Shown here piece by piece: positions 8,844 to 19,844 of a stretch of 64,000 bases of DNA; within the stretch, counting starts at the first letter, position 1; every line of letters begins with the position of its first letter. The translations under genes were made by a program, and so were the position numbers. The notes beneath the pieces are model-generated. The model was not told the DNA's origin, made no database searches, and was given only the letters and a program-made list of their open reading frames with translations. Source of the stretch: Nocardioides silvaticus (lineage in GTDB: Bacteria; Actinomycetota; Actinomycetes; Propionibacteriales; Nocardioidaceae); the NCBI RefSeq assembly GCF_003160695.1, contig NZ_QGDD01000001.1:434001-498000 (forward strand). The letters are read 5' to 3'.

Positions 8844-9476
8844 CTACTCGCCCAGATCGAGGGAGATGACGCCGTAGTCGTAGCCGCGGCGTCGGTAGAC
8901 GACGGCCGGTCGCTCGCTCTCCTTGTCGACGTAGAGGTAGAAGTCGTGGCCGACCAGCTCCATCTCGTAGAGGGCCTGGTCGAGCGTCATCGGGCTCGCC
9001 GGGTGGGTCTTCTCGCGGACGACGAGCGGGCCGTCGCCGGTGACCTCGATCGGTCCCACGCGTCGCTCCTCGACGGTGTCGCCGGCCTCGGTGACGGTGT
9101 CGGTGGCGCCGAGCCCGTCGACCGGGACACCGGCCAGTGCCTGCCCCACCGAGACCGGCGCGCGACGGCCGCGGTGCACCCGGCGGCGGTCGGCGGCCTT
9201 GCGCATCTGCGAGGCCATCTTGTCGAGGGCGAGGTCGAGGGCGGCGTGCTTGTCGTCGGCGGCGGCCTCGGCGCGGATCACCGGGCCCTTCGAGAAGGCC
9301 GTGAGCTCCACGTGGACGGAGTGGTCGTGCTGGCGCGGGTTGGGTTCACAATCCACCTCGACGTGGACCCGCATGATCCGATGATCGTGCTTCTCCAGCT
9401 TCGCCAGCTTCTCGGCGGCGTGCTCGCGAAACCGATCAGAGATCTCGCAGTGCCGTCCGGTGACCACGACGTCCAT
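8844..9476 (-). CDS. hpf: Long-form ribosome hibernation promoting factor
   Basis: A 210-residue protein. The N-terminal S30AE/HPF domain (about residues 1-105, MDVVVTGRHCEISDRF) binds the small ribosomal subunit; the C-terminal domain (about 150-210, PMTLDQALYEMELVGHDFYLY) mediates 100S dimer formation. The ATG is preceded by GGAGG at 6-7 bases, which settles the start; the frame is open for 60 more codons upstream without conserved sequence. It shuts down translation in starved or hypoxic cells. Confidence 0.95.
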   Translation of the reverse strand: MDVVVTGRHCEISDRFREHAAEKLAKLEKHDHRIMRVHVEVDCEPNPRQHDHSVHVELTAFSKGPVIRAEAAADDKHAALDLALDKMASQMRKAADRRRVHRGRRAPVSVGQALAGVPVDGLGATDTVTEAGDTVEERRVGPIEVTGDGPLVVREKTHPASPMTLDQALYEMELVGHDFYLYVDKESERPAVVYRRRGYDYGVISLDLGE

Positions 9477-9685
9477 CAGGTACCTCCAGTGTTGGTCGAT
9501 GGGACATGTATTCAACTGTGGGCGCGACCGACTCTTCAGCGATCGCCGAGCGGAGGGCCGCCGAGCGGCCACCTCACCGGCGGGCTCGACGTCCGAACGA
9601 CGTCGCCTCGAATCCGGTGGGACTCCATGATGAGACGTTAGTGCGTCGATCAAGGGCACGAAAGGGTTTGCGGCCGAGAAGGGAC

Positions 9686-10465
9686 TCAGGTCCCGGTCGG
9701 CGCCCGCCGGACCGTGGCGGCGACCGCTGCGATCGCGAGCACGGGAACGCCGGCGGCCTCCAGCGCGCGTTGCGCCTCGCGGGCGGTGGCGCCGGTCGTG
9801 ATCACGTCGTCGCAGACGACGACGTGGGCGCGCCGACCCGCCTGACGTCGTACGGCGCGCGCCGGGCTGGCCATCGAGCCGGCGAGGTTGTCGTGCCGCT
9901 GACCCGCGTCGAGCCCCGCCTGGTCGGCCACGCCGGGCCGGGTGCGCAGCAGCCGCGCCACACCCACCTCGCGCCCGTCGGCGCGCAGCATCCTCGCGGC
10001 GTGACGGGTCATCGCCCGGGTCGGGTCGTGACCGCGGGCGCGCACCGCGGCGGGGCGGGAGGGCACCGGCACCAGCAACAACGGGTCGGCCGCTCCAGCC
10101 GCGACGAGCACCGAGACCGCGAGCAGCTCACCGAGCGGGCGGGTGAGGCCGAGCAGCCGATGCTCCTTGTGCCCGAGCACGAGCGCGCGGAGGGTGTCGT
10201 CGTAGACCCCGGTCGCGAAGGGCGGCACCAGTCCCGCCGGGGTCGGCGTCGGCCAGCACGCGGTCGCCGTCGTCGGCAGCGCCCGTCGGCACCGCTCGCA
10301 GAGGACCCGGCCGGGTGCGGAGCACCCGACGCAGGCCGAGCCGAGCAGCAGGTCGGAGCCCGCGTCGAGCAGGCCGGACAGCAGGGACACCCCTCGATGC
10401 GACCACGCGCGACGGGCTACGCCAAGCCGGCCACCCGCCACCTGTGGACGGACCGCCGGCCGCAC
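9686..10465 (-). CDS. comF: ComF-family phosphoribosyltransferase
   Basis: A 259-residue ComF-like protein. A Cys4 zinc motif (CVGC and CERC) near residues 40-65 is followed by a phosphoribosyltransferase fold with the PRPP loop VVVCDDVITTGATARE. ComF proteins are linked to DNA uptake and to nucleotide salvage; the actinobacterial role is not defined. A GTG 3 bases past the lpqB stop is used here; another GTG at 10390 would give a protein 25 residues shorter, closer to usual ComF length. Position downstream of lpqB matches mycobacteria. Confidence 0.85.
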   Translation of the reverse strand: MRPAVRPQVAGGRLGVARRAWSHRGVSLLSGLLDAGSDLLLGSACVGCSAPGRVLCERCRRALPTTATACWPTPTPAGLVPPFATGVYDDTLRALVLGHKEHRLLGLTRPLGELLAVSVLVAAGAADPLLLVPVPSRPAAVRARGHDPTRAMTRHAARMLRADGREVGVARLLRTRPGVADQAGLDAGQRHDNLAGSMASPARAVRRQAGRRAHVVVCDDVITTGATAREAQRALEAAGVPVLAIAAVAATVRRAPTGT

Positions 10466-10468
10466 CGG

Positions 10469-12196
10469 TCAACCGCCGTAGTCGAGCTCGCGCACCGGTT
10501 TGACGGGGTAGCGCACGCCTGTCCGGACGTCGCCGAGCTCGTCGCGCGCGACTGCGTAGACGGGCGTCTCGGGATCGGGCTCGCCCGCCAGCCCGATCGC
10601 ACGGCCGGGCACGAACGTCGAGGGGGTGCCGCCCTCGACGGTGGCCCCGTCGACGGACACGGCCTGGACCTCGAACAGCTCGCCGGGACGGGCGGGGAGG
10701 AGCAGCGCGATCTCGGCGGGCCCGGTCCACGCGACGTCGATGGCCCGCTGGTCGCCTTCGAAGGAGCGGATCACGGTCGACTCCACGATCCGCGCGATGC
10801 GACCGCTCTGGTCGAGGACGACCCGTGCCGAGACCAGCTGGTCGCCCCCCGGTCGCGAGACCAGGGCAACGAGCCTGGTCCCGTCGCGCGAGACCAGGAT
10901 CCGCCGCGCAGCGCTGCCGGAGACGCCGAACACCTGGACCTCACGGACCCGCACGCCGTCCTCGGACACCAGCACCCGGGCTCCTCCGGGGCGTCGATCG
11001 AGCAGCCAGAGTCGCCCCGAGGCGTCCCACGCCGGTCGCGCGAACGCGGTGCCACCGGCCGGCAGCGTGTCGACCTCGTTCCTGGGCGAGCGGAGCGGCG
11101 CGACGGTGACCTCTCGTCCGTCCGCGGAGACCGCGGCGATCCGGTCGCCGACCGGGGAGACCGCCATCGACCGGTAGTCGTGCGGCTCGCGACCGAGCGG
11201 TCCGTCGACCTCACGGAGGTCGTCGAAGGAGCCCGCCACGACCCGGCCGCGCCGCAGCCCGTAGAGGACACCGGCCGACCCGGTGTCGGCCGCGTCGTAG
11301 TCGTCGGTGGCCCGCACGTCGTACGTCGTCTCGGACCCGGGCGGGTCGAGCAGCTCGCCACCGATCGTCACCCGCAGCGCCCGGATCGTCGGCTCCTGCC
11401 GGACGGTGGCGGCGAGCTGGGCGAGGATCAGCTCGGCCACGGCCGGGGACGGCGTGAGGGCGTCGCCGCTGAGGTCGAGCGTGGCCACGCCGTCGATGAC
11501 CGGCACCGAGAGCCCGACGGTCAGGTTGTCGGGGAGGTACGACGTCACGACGTCCCGCAGCCGCGGTGGCGGGCCCGCCAGCAGCGCGGTGACCAGGCTG
11601 GTCGCGAACGTGTCGCCGACCGGCACGAACACCGGCTCGGGCACGAGCACCTCACCCGTGGGGTCGAAGTAGTAGAGGGATGCCTGCCGGTAGCGGTCGT
11701 GGAACCACGAGGTCCGCACCACCAGCGCGTCCATCGGGTTGAGGATCCGGAACTCCCCGTCCTCGACCGTCAGCTGGAAGGTGAGGGTGCTGCGATCAGC
11801 GGGCACGGCGCCGCGCCAGCCCCCGGACTCGTCGAGCAGCGCCGCGTCCCGCATCCGGATGCTGACCGAGCTGCCCCGCTCCTGCGGCGTCGCCAGGTCG
11901 CTGTAGACGACCGTCGAGGTGGGGTCCCACTCCTCGGCGGCGTCCTCGGCGAGGTACTCCTTCGCAGCGCTCGTCGAGATCGGCCACGCCATCATCGCCT
12001 CGAGGAACCCGTTCACGATCGCGAGCCGGGAGTCACCCGGCTGCGGCGAGCGGCCGTCGAACGACGACACCGGGTCGCCGCTCTGGTCGCCGGGCACGTT
12101 CGCGTCGATGACCGGGCCGCTGCGCGGCAGGCCCACGCAACCGGTCAGCAGCACCACCAGCACGAGAGCGGCCGCAGCGCGCGCCGCCCTGCTCAT
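10469..12196 (-). CDS. lpqB: Lipoprotein LpqB, accessory to MtrAB
   Basis: A 575-residue lipoprotein. The signal peptide ends in the lipobox LLTGC (Cys about residue 20). A GerMN-type domain (about 200-310) and a C-terminal LpqB beta-propeller follow. LpqB works with the MtrB sensor in cell-division and envelope control. The ATG overlaps the mtrB stop as ATGA, so the two are translationally coupled, in the order mtrA-mtrB-lpqB typical of actinobacteria. Confidence 0.93.
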   Translation of the reverse strand: MSRAARAAAALVLVVLLTGCVGLPRSGPVIDANVPGDQSGDPVSSFDGRSPQPGDSRLAIVNGFLEAMMAWPISTSAAKEYLAEDAAEEWDPTSTVVYSDLATPQERGSSVSIRMRDAALLDESGGWRGAVPADRSTLTFQLTVEDGEFRILNPMDALVVRTSWFHDRYRQASLYYFDPTGEVLVPEPVFVPVGDTFATSLVTALLAGPPPRLRDVVTSYLPDNLTVGLSVPVIDGVATLDLSGDALTPSPAVAELILAQLAATVRQEPTIRALRVTIGGELLDPPGSETTYDVRATDDYDAADTGSAGVLYGLRRGRVVAGSFDDLREVDGPLGREPHDYRSMAVSPVGDRIAAVSADGREVTVAPLRSPRNEVDTLPAGGTAFARPAWDASGRLWLLDRRPGGARVLVSEDGVRVREVQVFGVSGSAARRILVSRDGTRLVALVSRPGGDQLVSARVVLDQSGRIARIVESTVIRSFEGDQRAIDVAWTGPAEIALLLPARPGELFEVQAVSVDGATVEGGTPSTFVPGRAIGLAGEPDPETPVYAVARDELGDVRTGVRYPVKPVRELDYGG

Positions 12197-13923
12197 GACG
12201 TCACCCCCCGGCTGGGCTCACGGCCACCGTCCCGGCTGCCCTGGCGTGCGTCCTCGCGGCGGTACCGACCGTCCGGCTCGTCGTCCTCGACGTCGTGCTG
12301 CGCCGCCCTGCCCTCGAGCAGGTCGAGGGCCTCGACCGGCGCCAACGGCAGCGGGCTGTGCCGCACCACGTCCCCGGCGCGCCGCGGCAGGGTGAGGCGG
12401 AACTGCGCCCCCTCCCCGGGGCGGCCCCACGCCTGCAGCCACCCGCCGTGCAAGTGGGCGTCCTCCAGCGAGATCGCCAGGCCGAGCCCGGTGCCGCCGC
12501 TGGTGCGGGCGCGCGCCGGGTCGGAGCGCCAGAACCGGTTGAAGACCATCGCGGACTCCCCCGGCGCCAGCCCGACCCCGTGGTCGCGCACGGTGACCGC
12601 CGCGGCCTGGTCGTCGGCGGCCATCCGGACGACGATCGGCCGGTCCACGTCGTCGGGGTAGGCGTGGTCGATCGCGTTGGTGACGAGGTTGCGCAGGATC
12701 CGCTCGACCCGTCGCGCGTCGACCTGCGCCCGCACCGGCTTGTCGGGCTGCTCGACCTCGACGCGCACGCCGCGCTGGTCGGCCAGCGGCCGGGCCGCGT
12801 CGACCACCCGGTGCGCCAGGTCGAGGAGGTTGATGTCGTCGACGTCGAGCAGGGCCGCGCCCGCGTCGAATCGGCTGATCTCCAGCAGGTCGACGAGCAG
12901 CCCCTCGAACCGGTCCAGCTCGGCCTGGAGCAGCTCGGCCGCGCGCGCCGTGGCCGGGTCGAACTCGCGCCGGGCGTCGTGCAGCACGTCGCCGGCCATC
13001 CGCACGGTGGTCAGCGGCGTGCGCAGCTCGTGCGACACGTCGGACACGAACCGTCGCTGCACCCAGCTGAGCTCCTCGAGCTGCCGGATCTGCCGCTGCA
13101 GGTTCGATGCCATCTGGTTGAACGAGTGCGCCAGCCGCGCCAGGTCGTCCTCGCCGCTCACCCGCAGCCGCTCCTGGAGGCGCCCGGCCGCGAGCCGCTC
13201 GGCCACCCGGCGCGCCATCCGCACCGGCGTCACGACCTGCCGCGTCACCAGCCAGGTGATCCCGGCGACGAGCGCGAGCAGCAGGCCGGCCGCGGTGAGC
13301 AGGGCGCGGGTCACCAGGCCGAGCGTCTCCTCCTCCTCGGTCAGCGGGAACAGGAAGTAGATCGTGTAGGTCTGGCCGTCGGCCGGGAGCCGCACCTGCG
13401 AGCCGACCACGATCCCCGGCTCCGAGACGGTGGTGCCGTCGGCGAGGGTGCGTTCGATCTCGGTGTAGGTCCACGCCGTCGAACGGTTCCGCCCGTCGAA
13501 GTGCGCCTCCAGCCGGGCCGGCACGCTGGTGAGCTCGAGGCCGCTGGTGCGGTGCGCGCCACCGTCGCTCAGGCCGATGTCCGTCTCCTCCGGGCCGCCG
13601 AGCACCACGCTGTAGCCGCGGCTGTCGCCGGTCTCGATGATCGGGTCGATCAGGTCGGCGCGCTGGGTGCTGGCGTTGACCTCGGTCCCCCGCGCCGCCG
13701 ACAGCCGGTCCCGGTGGTAGGCGACCGTGGCGTCGACCTCCCCGACCACGACGTCGACGCGGTGCCGCAGCAGGCCCTCGCGGGTCTGCTGCAGCAGCAG
13801 CCACCCGACCGCGCTGATGACGATCGCCGACAGCAGCAGCGTGCTGACGACCACCCGCGCCTGGATCGACCGCCGCCAGAAGGTGAGCGCCCGACGCAGC
13901 CCGTACGGCAGCGCGATCCGCAT
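12193..13923 (-). CDS. mtrB: Sensor histidine kinase MtrB
   Basis: A 576-residue membrane kinase: first transmembrane helix near residues 24-44, extracytoplasmic sensor loop to about 190, second helix near 195-215, HAMP, then the dimerisation box SDVSHELRTPL with the phosphoacceptor His near residue 298. The ATPase domain has the N box (NLVTNAIDHA) and GTGLGLAIS. It phosphorylates MtrA, controlling cell-wall hydrolases and division. It starts 14 bases after the mtrA stop. Confidence 0.94.
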   Translation of the reverse strand: MRIALPYGLRRALTFWRRSIQARVVVSTLLLSAIVISAVGWLLLQQTREGLLRHRVDVVVGEVDATVAYHRDRLSAARGTEVNASTQRADLIDPIIETGDSRGYSVVLGGPEETDIGLSDGGAHRTSGLELTSVPARLEAHFDGRNRSTAWTYTEIERTLADGTTVSEPGIVVGSQVRLPADGQTYTIYFLFPLTEEEETLGLVTRALLTAAGLLLALVAGITWLVTRQVVTPVRMARRVAERLAAGRLQERLRVSGEDDLARLAHSFNQMASNLQRQIRQLEELSWVQRRFVSDVSHELRTPLTTVRMAGDVLHDARREFDPATARAAELLQAELDRFEGLLVDLLEISRFDAGAALLDVDDINLLDLAHRVVDAARPLADQRGVRVEVEQPDKPVRAQVDARRVERILRNLVTNAIDHAYPDDVDRPIVVRMAADDQAAAVTVRDHGVGLAPGESAMVFNRFWRSDPARARTSGGTGLGLAISLEDAHLHGGWLQAWGRPGEGAQFRLTLPRRAGDVVRHSPLPLAPVEALDLLEGRAAQHDVEDDEPDGRYRREDARQGSRDGGREPSRGVTS

Positions 13924-13937
13924 GATCAGCCGACCAT

Positions 13938-14645
13938 CTAGCTGCCGGCCTTGTAGCCAACCCCGCGCACGGTCAGGACGATCTCGGGGTGCTCCGGGTC
14001 GTGCTCCACCTTCGACCGCAGCCGCTGGACGTGCACGTTGACCAGGCGGGTGTCGGCGGCGTGGTGGTAGCCCCACACCTCCTCGAGCAGCACCTGCCGG
14101 GTGAAGACCTGCCACGGCCGGCGCGCGAGGCACAGCAGGAGGTCGAACTCCAGCGGTGTCAGCGCGATCTCCTCGCCGTCGCGGGTCACGCTGTGCCCGG
14201 CGACGTCGATGGTGAGGTCCTTGAGGGTCAGCGTCTCCGATGTGACCGAGTCGGTCCGTCGTACCCGCGCCCGGATCCGCGCGATCAGCTCCTTGGGCTT
14301 GAACGGCTTCACCACGTAGTCGTCGGCGCCGGACTCCAGGCCGACGACGACGTCGACCGTGTCGCCCTTCGCCGTGAGCATGACGATCGGCACTCCCGAC
14401 TCGGCCCGGATCTCCTTGCACACGTCGATGCCGTCACGGCCGGGCAGCATCACGTCGAGCAGCACGACGTCGGGACGGTAGTCGCGGAAGGCGCTGAGCG
14501 CCGCGTCGCCCCGCATGCAGACCTGGCTGTCGAAGCCCTCCTGGCGCAGCACGATGCCGAGCATCTCGGCGAGCGGCGCGTCGTCGTCGACGACGAGCAC
14601 CCGCCCCTTCGTCGCGTACGACGACGCCCCGGCCACTGCGTTCAC
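13938..14645 (-). CDS. mtrA: OmpR-family response regulator MtrA
   Basis: A 235-residue regulator. The receiver has the VVDDD acidic pocket, phosphoacceptor Asp near residue 64 (VVLLDVMLPGRDG) and the switch lysine in YVVKPFKPKEL. The C-terminal winged helix ends in NVHVQRLRSKVE and VRGVGYKAG. MtrA is an essential regulator of division and wall genes in relatives. The GTG start has TAGGAT 7 bases upstream, and an interspersed palindromic repeat begins just behind that box. Confidence 0.95.
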   Translation of the reverse strand: MNAVAGASSYATKGRVLVVDDDAPLAEMLGIVLRQEGFDSQVCMRGDAALSAFRDYRPDVVLLDVMLPGRDGIDVCKEIRAESGVPIVMLTAKGDTVDVVVGLESGADDYVVKPFKPKELIARIRARVRRTDSVTSETLTLKDLTIDVAGHSVTRDGEEIALTPLEFDLLLCLARRPWQVFTRQVLLEEVWGYHHAADTRLVNVHVQRLRSKVEHDPEHPEIVLTVRGVGYKAGS

Positions 14646-14652
14646 ACGGGCA

Positions 14653-14658
14653 ATCCTA
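14653..14658 (-). promoter_or_regulatory. -10 box of leaderless mtrA promoter
   Basis: TAGGAT on the minus strand, 7 bases before the mtrA GTG. The palindromic repeat starting at 14661 would occupy the -35 region. Confidence 0.55.
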
Positions 14659-14660
14659 CG

Positions 14661-14800
14661 GTGGTCGAGTAGCCCGAGCCGCTAGGCGAGGGCGTATCGA
14701 GACCCCGCGACTGTGCCCACTCGCCGGAGGGTTTTCGTCTCACCGGGGCTCGATACGTGCCGTCGCGAGCTCGTTCCTCGCTCGCGGTCGCTACTCGACC
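14661..14800. repeat. Single copy of interspersed palindromic element
   Basis: The left end GTGGTCGAGTAG mirrors the right end CTACTCGACC, and inside them GCGTATCGAGACC mirrors GGGGCTCGATACG. This is the same two-pair inverted-repeat layout as each unit of the array at 30.2-31.5 kb, with a different centre. It separates mtrA from ahcY. Confidence 0.8.
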
Positions 14801-14817
14801 TCCTCGACCGACGCCGA

Positions 14818-14835
14818 GCGCGAGCAAGCTCGCGC
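14818..14835 (-). terminator. Hairpin downstream of ahcY
   Basis: GCGCGAGC-AA-GCTCGCGC, 8-bp perfect arms, 48 bases past the ahcY stop. A likely rho-independent-like terminator without a U-tract. Confidence 0.5.
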
Positions 14836-14882
14836 CCGGCTGGTCTCGGACCCCATGTCGTTCGGGGCTGACCCCGCAGGGC

Positions 14883-16325
<1,443 letters not shown>

Positions 16326-16365
16326 GAAAGTTCTTCCTCGATGACTTCCGGAGGCTGTCTCTGCG

Positions 16366-16394
16366 GCGCATCTGCGCTTCGTCGGGATCTCCCG
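16366..16394 (-). promoter_or_regulatory. Twin AGAT-loop hairpins in the ahcY leader
   Basis: On the transcribed strand CGGG-AGAT-CCCG is followed after 5 bases by GCGC-AGAT-GCGC. Both stems close the same tetraloop. They lie between the predicted start site (about 16404) and the ribosome binding site. I could not match them to the SAH riboswitch consensus I know. Confidence 0.4.
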
Positions 16395-16410
16395 CACAGG
16401 ACTGGTACCC

Positions 16411-16416
16411 ACCCTA
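16411..16416 (-). promoter_or_regulatory. -10 box upstream of ahcY
   Basis: TAGGGT on the minus strand, about 85 bases before the ATG; start site predicted near 16404. Confidence 0.4.
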
Positions 16417-16432
16417 CAAGCGGGTCCGGACG

Positions 16433-16458
16433 CCCGAGGAATCCCGGAAGAACTCGGG
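16433..16458 (-). terminator. Hairpin downstream of the DUF808 gene
   Basis: CCCGAG and CTCGGG arms with 14 bases between them, starting about 5 bases beyond the DUF808 stop. A weak terminator candidate. Confidence 0.35.
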
Positions 16459-16462
16459 AGGA

Positions 16463-17473
16463 CTAGTGCGGATCGGCAGGCGGGGCCGACGAGTCGTCCG
16501 CCGGCTCGGTGACGGCAGGGGCCGCGTCCTCGCCGTGCTTCTTCCCGAACGGCAGCACGGTAACGACGGCCAGCACGACCGCACCCACCAGCAGCCCGAC
16601 CAGCGCGGAGAAGAACGTGTTGGTCAGCCACGCCAGCGTGGGTCCGAGCACCGCGACGTCGACGGCGTGGTGGACGTCCTCCTCGCGGTGGTGGACCCAG
16701 TCGTACGGCGCGTGCCACCAGTCGACCTCGGCGAGGTTCACCAGCAGGATGTGGCCGCCGACCCAGAGCATGGCGACGGTGCCGACCAGGGAGATGACGG
16801 TCAGCAGCTTCGGCATGCCCGCGACGAGCGCGCGGCCGACGCGCTGGGCGAAGCCCGACTCCCGCTGGGTGAGCAGCAGACCGGCGTCGTCCATCTTCAC
16901 GATGAGCGCGACGACGCCGTACACCGCGATCGTGATGACGACGGCGACGACGAGCAGGATCGCGAGCTGCGACCAGAAGCTCTCCTCCGCAACCTCGTTG
17001 AGGGCGATCACCATGATCTCGGCCGACAGGATCAGGTCGGTGCGGACGGCGCCCGACACCATCTGCTTCTCGGCCTCCGGGCCGATCTCGGCGACCGGGC
17101 GGTCGTGGTCGTGGTGGCCCGCGACCATGCCCCAGACCTTGTGCGCCCCCTCGTAGCAGAGGAAGGTACCGCCGGCCATCAGGATGACCGGCAGCAGGTC
17201 GGGCAGGACCGCGTTGAGCAGCAGCGCCGCCGGCAGGATGATCAGCAGCTTGTTGCGGATCGAGCCGATGGCGATCCGCTTGACGATCGGCAGCTCGCGC
17301 TCGGCGGCGATGCCGTGCACGTACTGCGGCGTCACCGCGGTGTCGTCGATGACCACGCCCGCGGCCTTGGTGGTCGCCCGGCCCGCGGCGGCACCGACGT
17401 CGTCGACGGACGCAGCGGCCAGTCGGGCGATCGCGGCGACGTCGTCGAGGAGCCCGAAGAGGCCAGCGCTCAT
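16463..17473 (-). CDS. DUF808 family membrane protein (YedI-like)
   Basis: A 336-residue membrane protein that begins [16 protein letters not shown] and contains [19 protein letters not shown], the hallmark N-terminus of DUF808. About six hydrophobic segments follow and the tail is acidic and proline-rich. The function of this widespread family is unknown. The ATG overlaps the acyltransferase stop as ATGA, so the pair is probably one operon. Confidence 0.88.
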   Translation of the reverse strand: MSAGLFGLLDDVAAIARLAAASVDDVGAAAGRATTKAAGVVIDDTAVTPQYVHGIAAERELPIVKRIAIGSIRNKLLIILPAALLLNAVLPDLLPVILMAGGTFLCYEGAHKVWGMVAGHHDHDRPVAEIGPEAEKQMVSGAVRTDLILSAEIMVIALNEVAEESFWSQLAILLVVAVVITIAVYGVVALIVKMDDAGLLLTQRESGFAQRVGRALVAGMPKLLTVISLVGTVAMLWVGGHILLVNLAEVDWWHAPYDWVHHREEDVHHAVDVAVLGPTLAWLTNTFFSALVGLLVGAVVLAVVTVLPFGKKHGEDAAPAVTEPADDSSAPPADPH

Positions 17474-18570
17474 CGGGTCACGTTCTCGGCCAGCGGGGTC
17501 TGCATGGCCGGAAGATTACCGGTCTCCTGCGCGACGACGCTGAGCTGGACCGCCTCCTTCACCTGCTGCTCGGCCCGCCCGAACGGGTCGACGAGGATCA
17601 TCAGCCGACGCGAGACCGGCGGCGCGGCCAGTGTGAGCGAGAGCAGCACGCCGCCGCCGATGGTCAGCAGCGGGGCCATGGCGGGGTGGTCGGCGGCCCA
17701 CTCGCCGTAGCCGGAGAACTCCAGGCCGCGGACGAAGAACCCGTGGCACAGGTAGACCACGAGGGTCGCCGCACCCATCCTGCTGAACCAGCCCGACAGG
17801 CGCGGCACCAGCGCGAGGAACGCCAGCGTGCCGACGACGCCGATGCCGAAGAGGACCAGCCGGGTGACGGTGCCGCGGAGGTCGGAGGCGCCGAGCTCGG
17901 CGTACGGCGTCGCCCAGTAGAGCCAGTGGGTCGCGGCCAGGTCGTCGATGTGAGCCGCGAGCAGCCACAGCCCGCCGAGCGCGGCAGCCGCGAGCCAACG
18001 GGCGCCGGGCGCGCGCAGGCGCTCGAGCCGCTCCGGCGTCAGGTGCAGCCCCAGCACGAAGAACGGCAGGAAGCCGAGCATCCGGGTCAGGTCGAACAGC
18101 TCCGCGGTGTCACCCTGGATCGTCCCCGACCACACGCTGAGGCCGGCCGCGAGCACGACGGCGGTCAGCGCGGGGAGCGCGCGGAACAGCGGGGTGACCA
18201 ACCGCCAGCAGATGAGCGCAGGGAGGAACCACAGCGGCCAGTGCGGATCCGTGAACAGGTCCACCAGCTCCTCGCCGCCGAAGTGGAGCCGGAAGAGCGC
18301 CATCAGGCACTCGAAGACCAGGTACGGCACGGCGACCGTGCGGACCAGCTGCCAGAGCCGCTCGGGGGCGTAGGTGAACGCGCGGGACAGGTAGCCGGTC
18401 ACCAGCACGAACGCCGGCATGTGCCAGGCGTAGAGGAAGTCGTAGAAGCGGCCGACCCAGCCGTCGGCGGGCAGCAGCGCGATCCCGTGGCCGACGACGA
18501 CGAGGGTGACGAGCGCCATCTTGGCGTTGTCGAGCCAGGGGTCACGGGCAGGAGGAGAAGGCGCGGGCAT
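17470..18570 (-). CDS. Acyltransferase-3 family membrane protein
   Basis: A 366-residue integral membrane protein of the acyltransferase-3 type (fucose 4-O-acetylase-like branch). It opens with [20 protein letters not shown], with the family's catalytic-type histidine, and has about ten membrane helices. Such proteins O-acylate sugars or lipids. The ATG at 18570 is preceded by GAGAGG; a GTG one codon upstream is the alternative. Its acceptor is unknown. Confidence 0.82.
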   Translation of the reverse strand: MPAPSPPARDPWLDNAKMALVTLVVVGHGIALLPADGWVGRFYDFLYAWHMPAFVLVTGYLSRAFTYAPERLWQLVRTVAVPYLVFECLMALFRLHFGGEELVDLFTDPHWPLWFLPALICWRLVTPLFRALPALTAVVLAAGLSVWSGTIQGDTAELFDLTRMLGFLPFFVLGLHLTPERLERLRAPGARWLAAAALGGLWLLAAHIDDLAATHWLYWATPYAELGASDLRGTVTRLVLFGIGVVGTLAFLALVPRLSGWFSRMGAATLVVYLCHGFFVRGLEFSGYGEWAADHPAMAPLLTIGGGVLLSLTLAAPPVSRRLMILVDPFGRAEQQVKEAVQLSVVAQETGNLPAMQTPLAENVTR

Positions 18571-18616
18571 CACCTCTCGTGCTACCCGTTCAGGGGCGGC
18601 CTAGCCGAATCGTCTG

Positions 18617-19642
18617 TCAATCCTCGACGAGCCCGAGCCGGAGGTACTCGGCGGCATAGGTGCCGTTGAGCAGCAACGACGCGTACCGCGCCACCTCGCC
18701 GTCGGCGTCGGTCGTGACCGTCTCCACACGGACCTCGCGGGTCCGGGCGGCGTCCTCGAGTCGGCCCCGCTGCTCCAGCAGGGCGGGGTCCTCGGCGCCG
18801 TCGTCGAGGACGATGAGCACCGGCCGCCGCTCCCCGCTGCCGTCGGCGTAGGGGTCGGCGAAGACGTCACGCTGCCGCGCGAGCTCGATCACGGGCAGCA
18901 GGTGCTCGGCGTCGCCGGCGAGTGCGGTGCGTCCCGACGTACGACGGATCGACTCTGCCACCCGGCGCGCCGCGCGCGCCGCGAGCACCGACCCGCCCCA
19001 CACCAGCGGCGCGGCGTCGGCGAGGCAGATCGCGAGCATCTTGGCGGGATTGATCGAGATGTCCCGCTGCGGGGAGCACGCGATGGCGACCTCGTCGAGC
19101 GCGTGGGCCACGGAGTCGGGACCGCAGGACGGCCCGAGCGCGATCTGGTGGAGGAAGGACAGCATGACGACCGCGGTGGCGAGCTGGTCGCCGGTGCTCG
19201 TGGGCAGGATCGTGGTGTACCGCCCCGCGGCGTGCTCGGCGACGCTGGACTCGGCCGGGCAGGCGACGACCACCTGGCAACCGCGGCGCGCCGCCTCGGC
19301 GACGGCCGATGCCGTGCCGGTGTCGGAGCCGTCGGGCGCGAGCACCACCACCAGGTCGAGGCTGCCGGCCCAGCCGGGCAGGCCCGCCGACGGCCAGGCC
19401 ACGAACGGCACCGGGCACCAGGGCTCGAGGACCGCGCGGAGCAGCCGGGAGTCGGGACCCGCCGCGATCACCGCGCGGGGACGGGCGTCGGAGGCCCGGG
19501 CGACCGCCTCGGCGATCGCGTCCGTCGCGGCACCGGCCTCGCGTCGTACCCGCGACCCGGACTCGGCCAACGTGCGGAGCCGCAGGTCGGCGCTGCCGAG
19601 CGCGATCTCGTCGTCGAGCCGGGACTCGTCGAACCAGGTCAT
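18617..19642 (-). CDS. SIS-domain protein next to manB (phosphomannose isomerase-like)
   Basis: A 341-residue cytosolic protein with two SIS-like halves (first near residues 50-190, with VVLAPDGSDTGTASAVAEA). It is related to the PGI/PMI family and occupies the place of M. tuberculosis Rv3256c, as I recall it. The classical PMI active-site residues are not obvious, so activity is unproven. It ends the Trm112-like/manB operon: manB, then the small zinc protein, then this gene after 16 bases. Confidence 0.75.
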   Translation of the reverse strand: MTWFDESRLDDEIALGSADLRLRTLAESGSRVRREAGAATDAIAEAVARASDARPRAVIAAGPDSRLLRAVLEPWCPVPFVAWPSAGLPGWAGSLDLVVVLAPDGSDTGTASAVAEAARRGCQVVVACPAESSVAEHAAGRYTTILPTSTGDQLATAVVMLSFLHQIALGPSCGPDSVAHALDEVAIACSPQRDISINPAKMLAICLADAAPLVWGGSVLAARAARRVAESIRRTSGRTALAGDAEHLLPVIELARQRDVFADPYADGSGERRPVLIVLDDGAEDPALLEQRGRLEDAARTREVRVETVTTDADGEVARYASLLLNGTYAAEYLRLGLVED

Positions 19643-19658
19643 CGAACGGCCTTCGCTC

Positions 19659-19844
19659 TCAGCGGGTGGACCGCGCCTCGTCGACGAGGAGCACGGGGAT
19701 CCCGTCACGGACGGGGTAGGCCAGTCCGCAGCCCTGGCAGACCAGCTCGGACCGGTCGCCGCCGGCCGTCAGCGCCAGCTCCCCGTGGCACGCGGGGCAG
19801 ACGATGATGGCGAGCAGCTCGGGCGACACCTCCGCGCCGCTCAC
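19659..19844 (-). CDS. Trm112-like small zinc protein
   Basis: A 61-residue Trm112/UPF0434-family protein. It shows CPAC near residue 16 and CQGC near residue 36, a four-cysteine zinc ribbon, and the end YPVRDGIPVLLVDEAR typical of the family. Trm112 proteins activate partner methyltransferases; the bacterial partner is not known. It overlaps the manB stop by 4 bases. Confidence 0.88.
   Translation of the reverse strand: MSGAEVSPELLAIIVCPACHGELALTAGGDRSELVCQGCGLAYPVRDGIPVLLVDEARSTR

Noticed and set aside
16326..16404. Known SAH riboswitch upstream of ahcY
   Set aside because: The conserved core of that riboswitch as I know it (GAGGAGCGCUGC and the GGCUCG pairing) is not present; only two short hairpins are.
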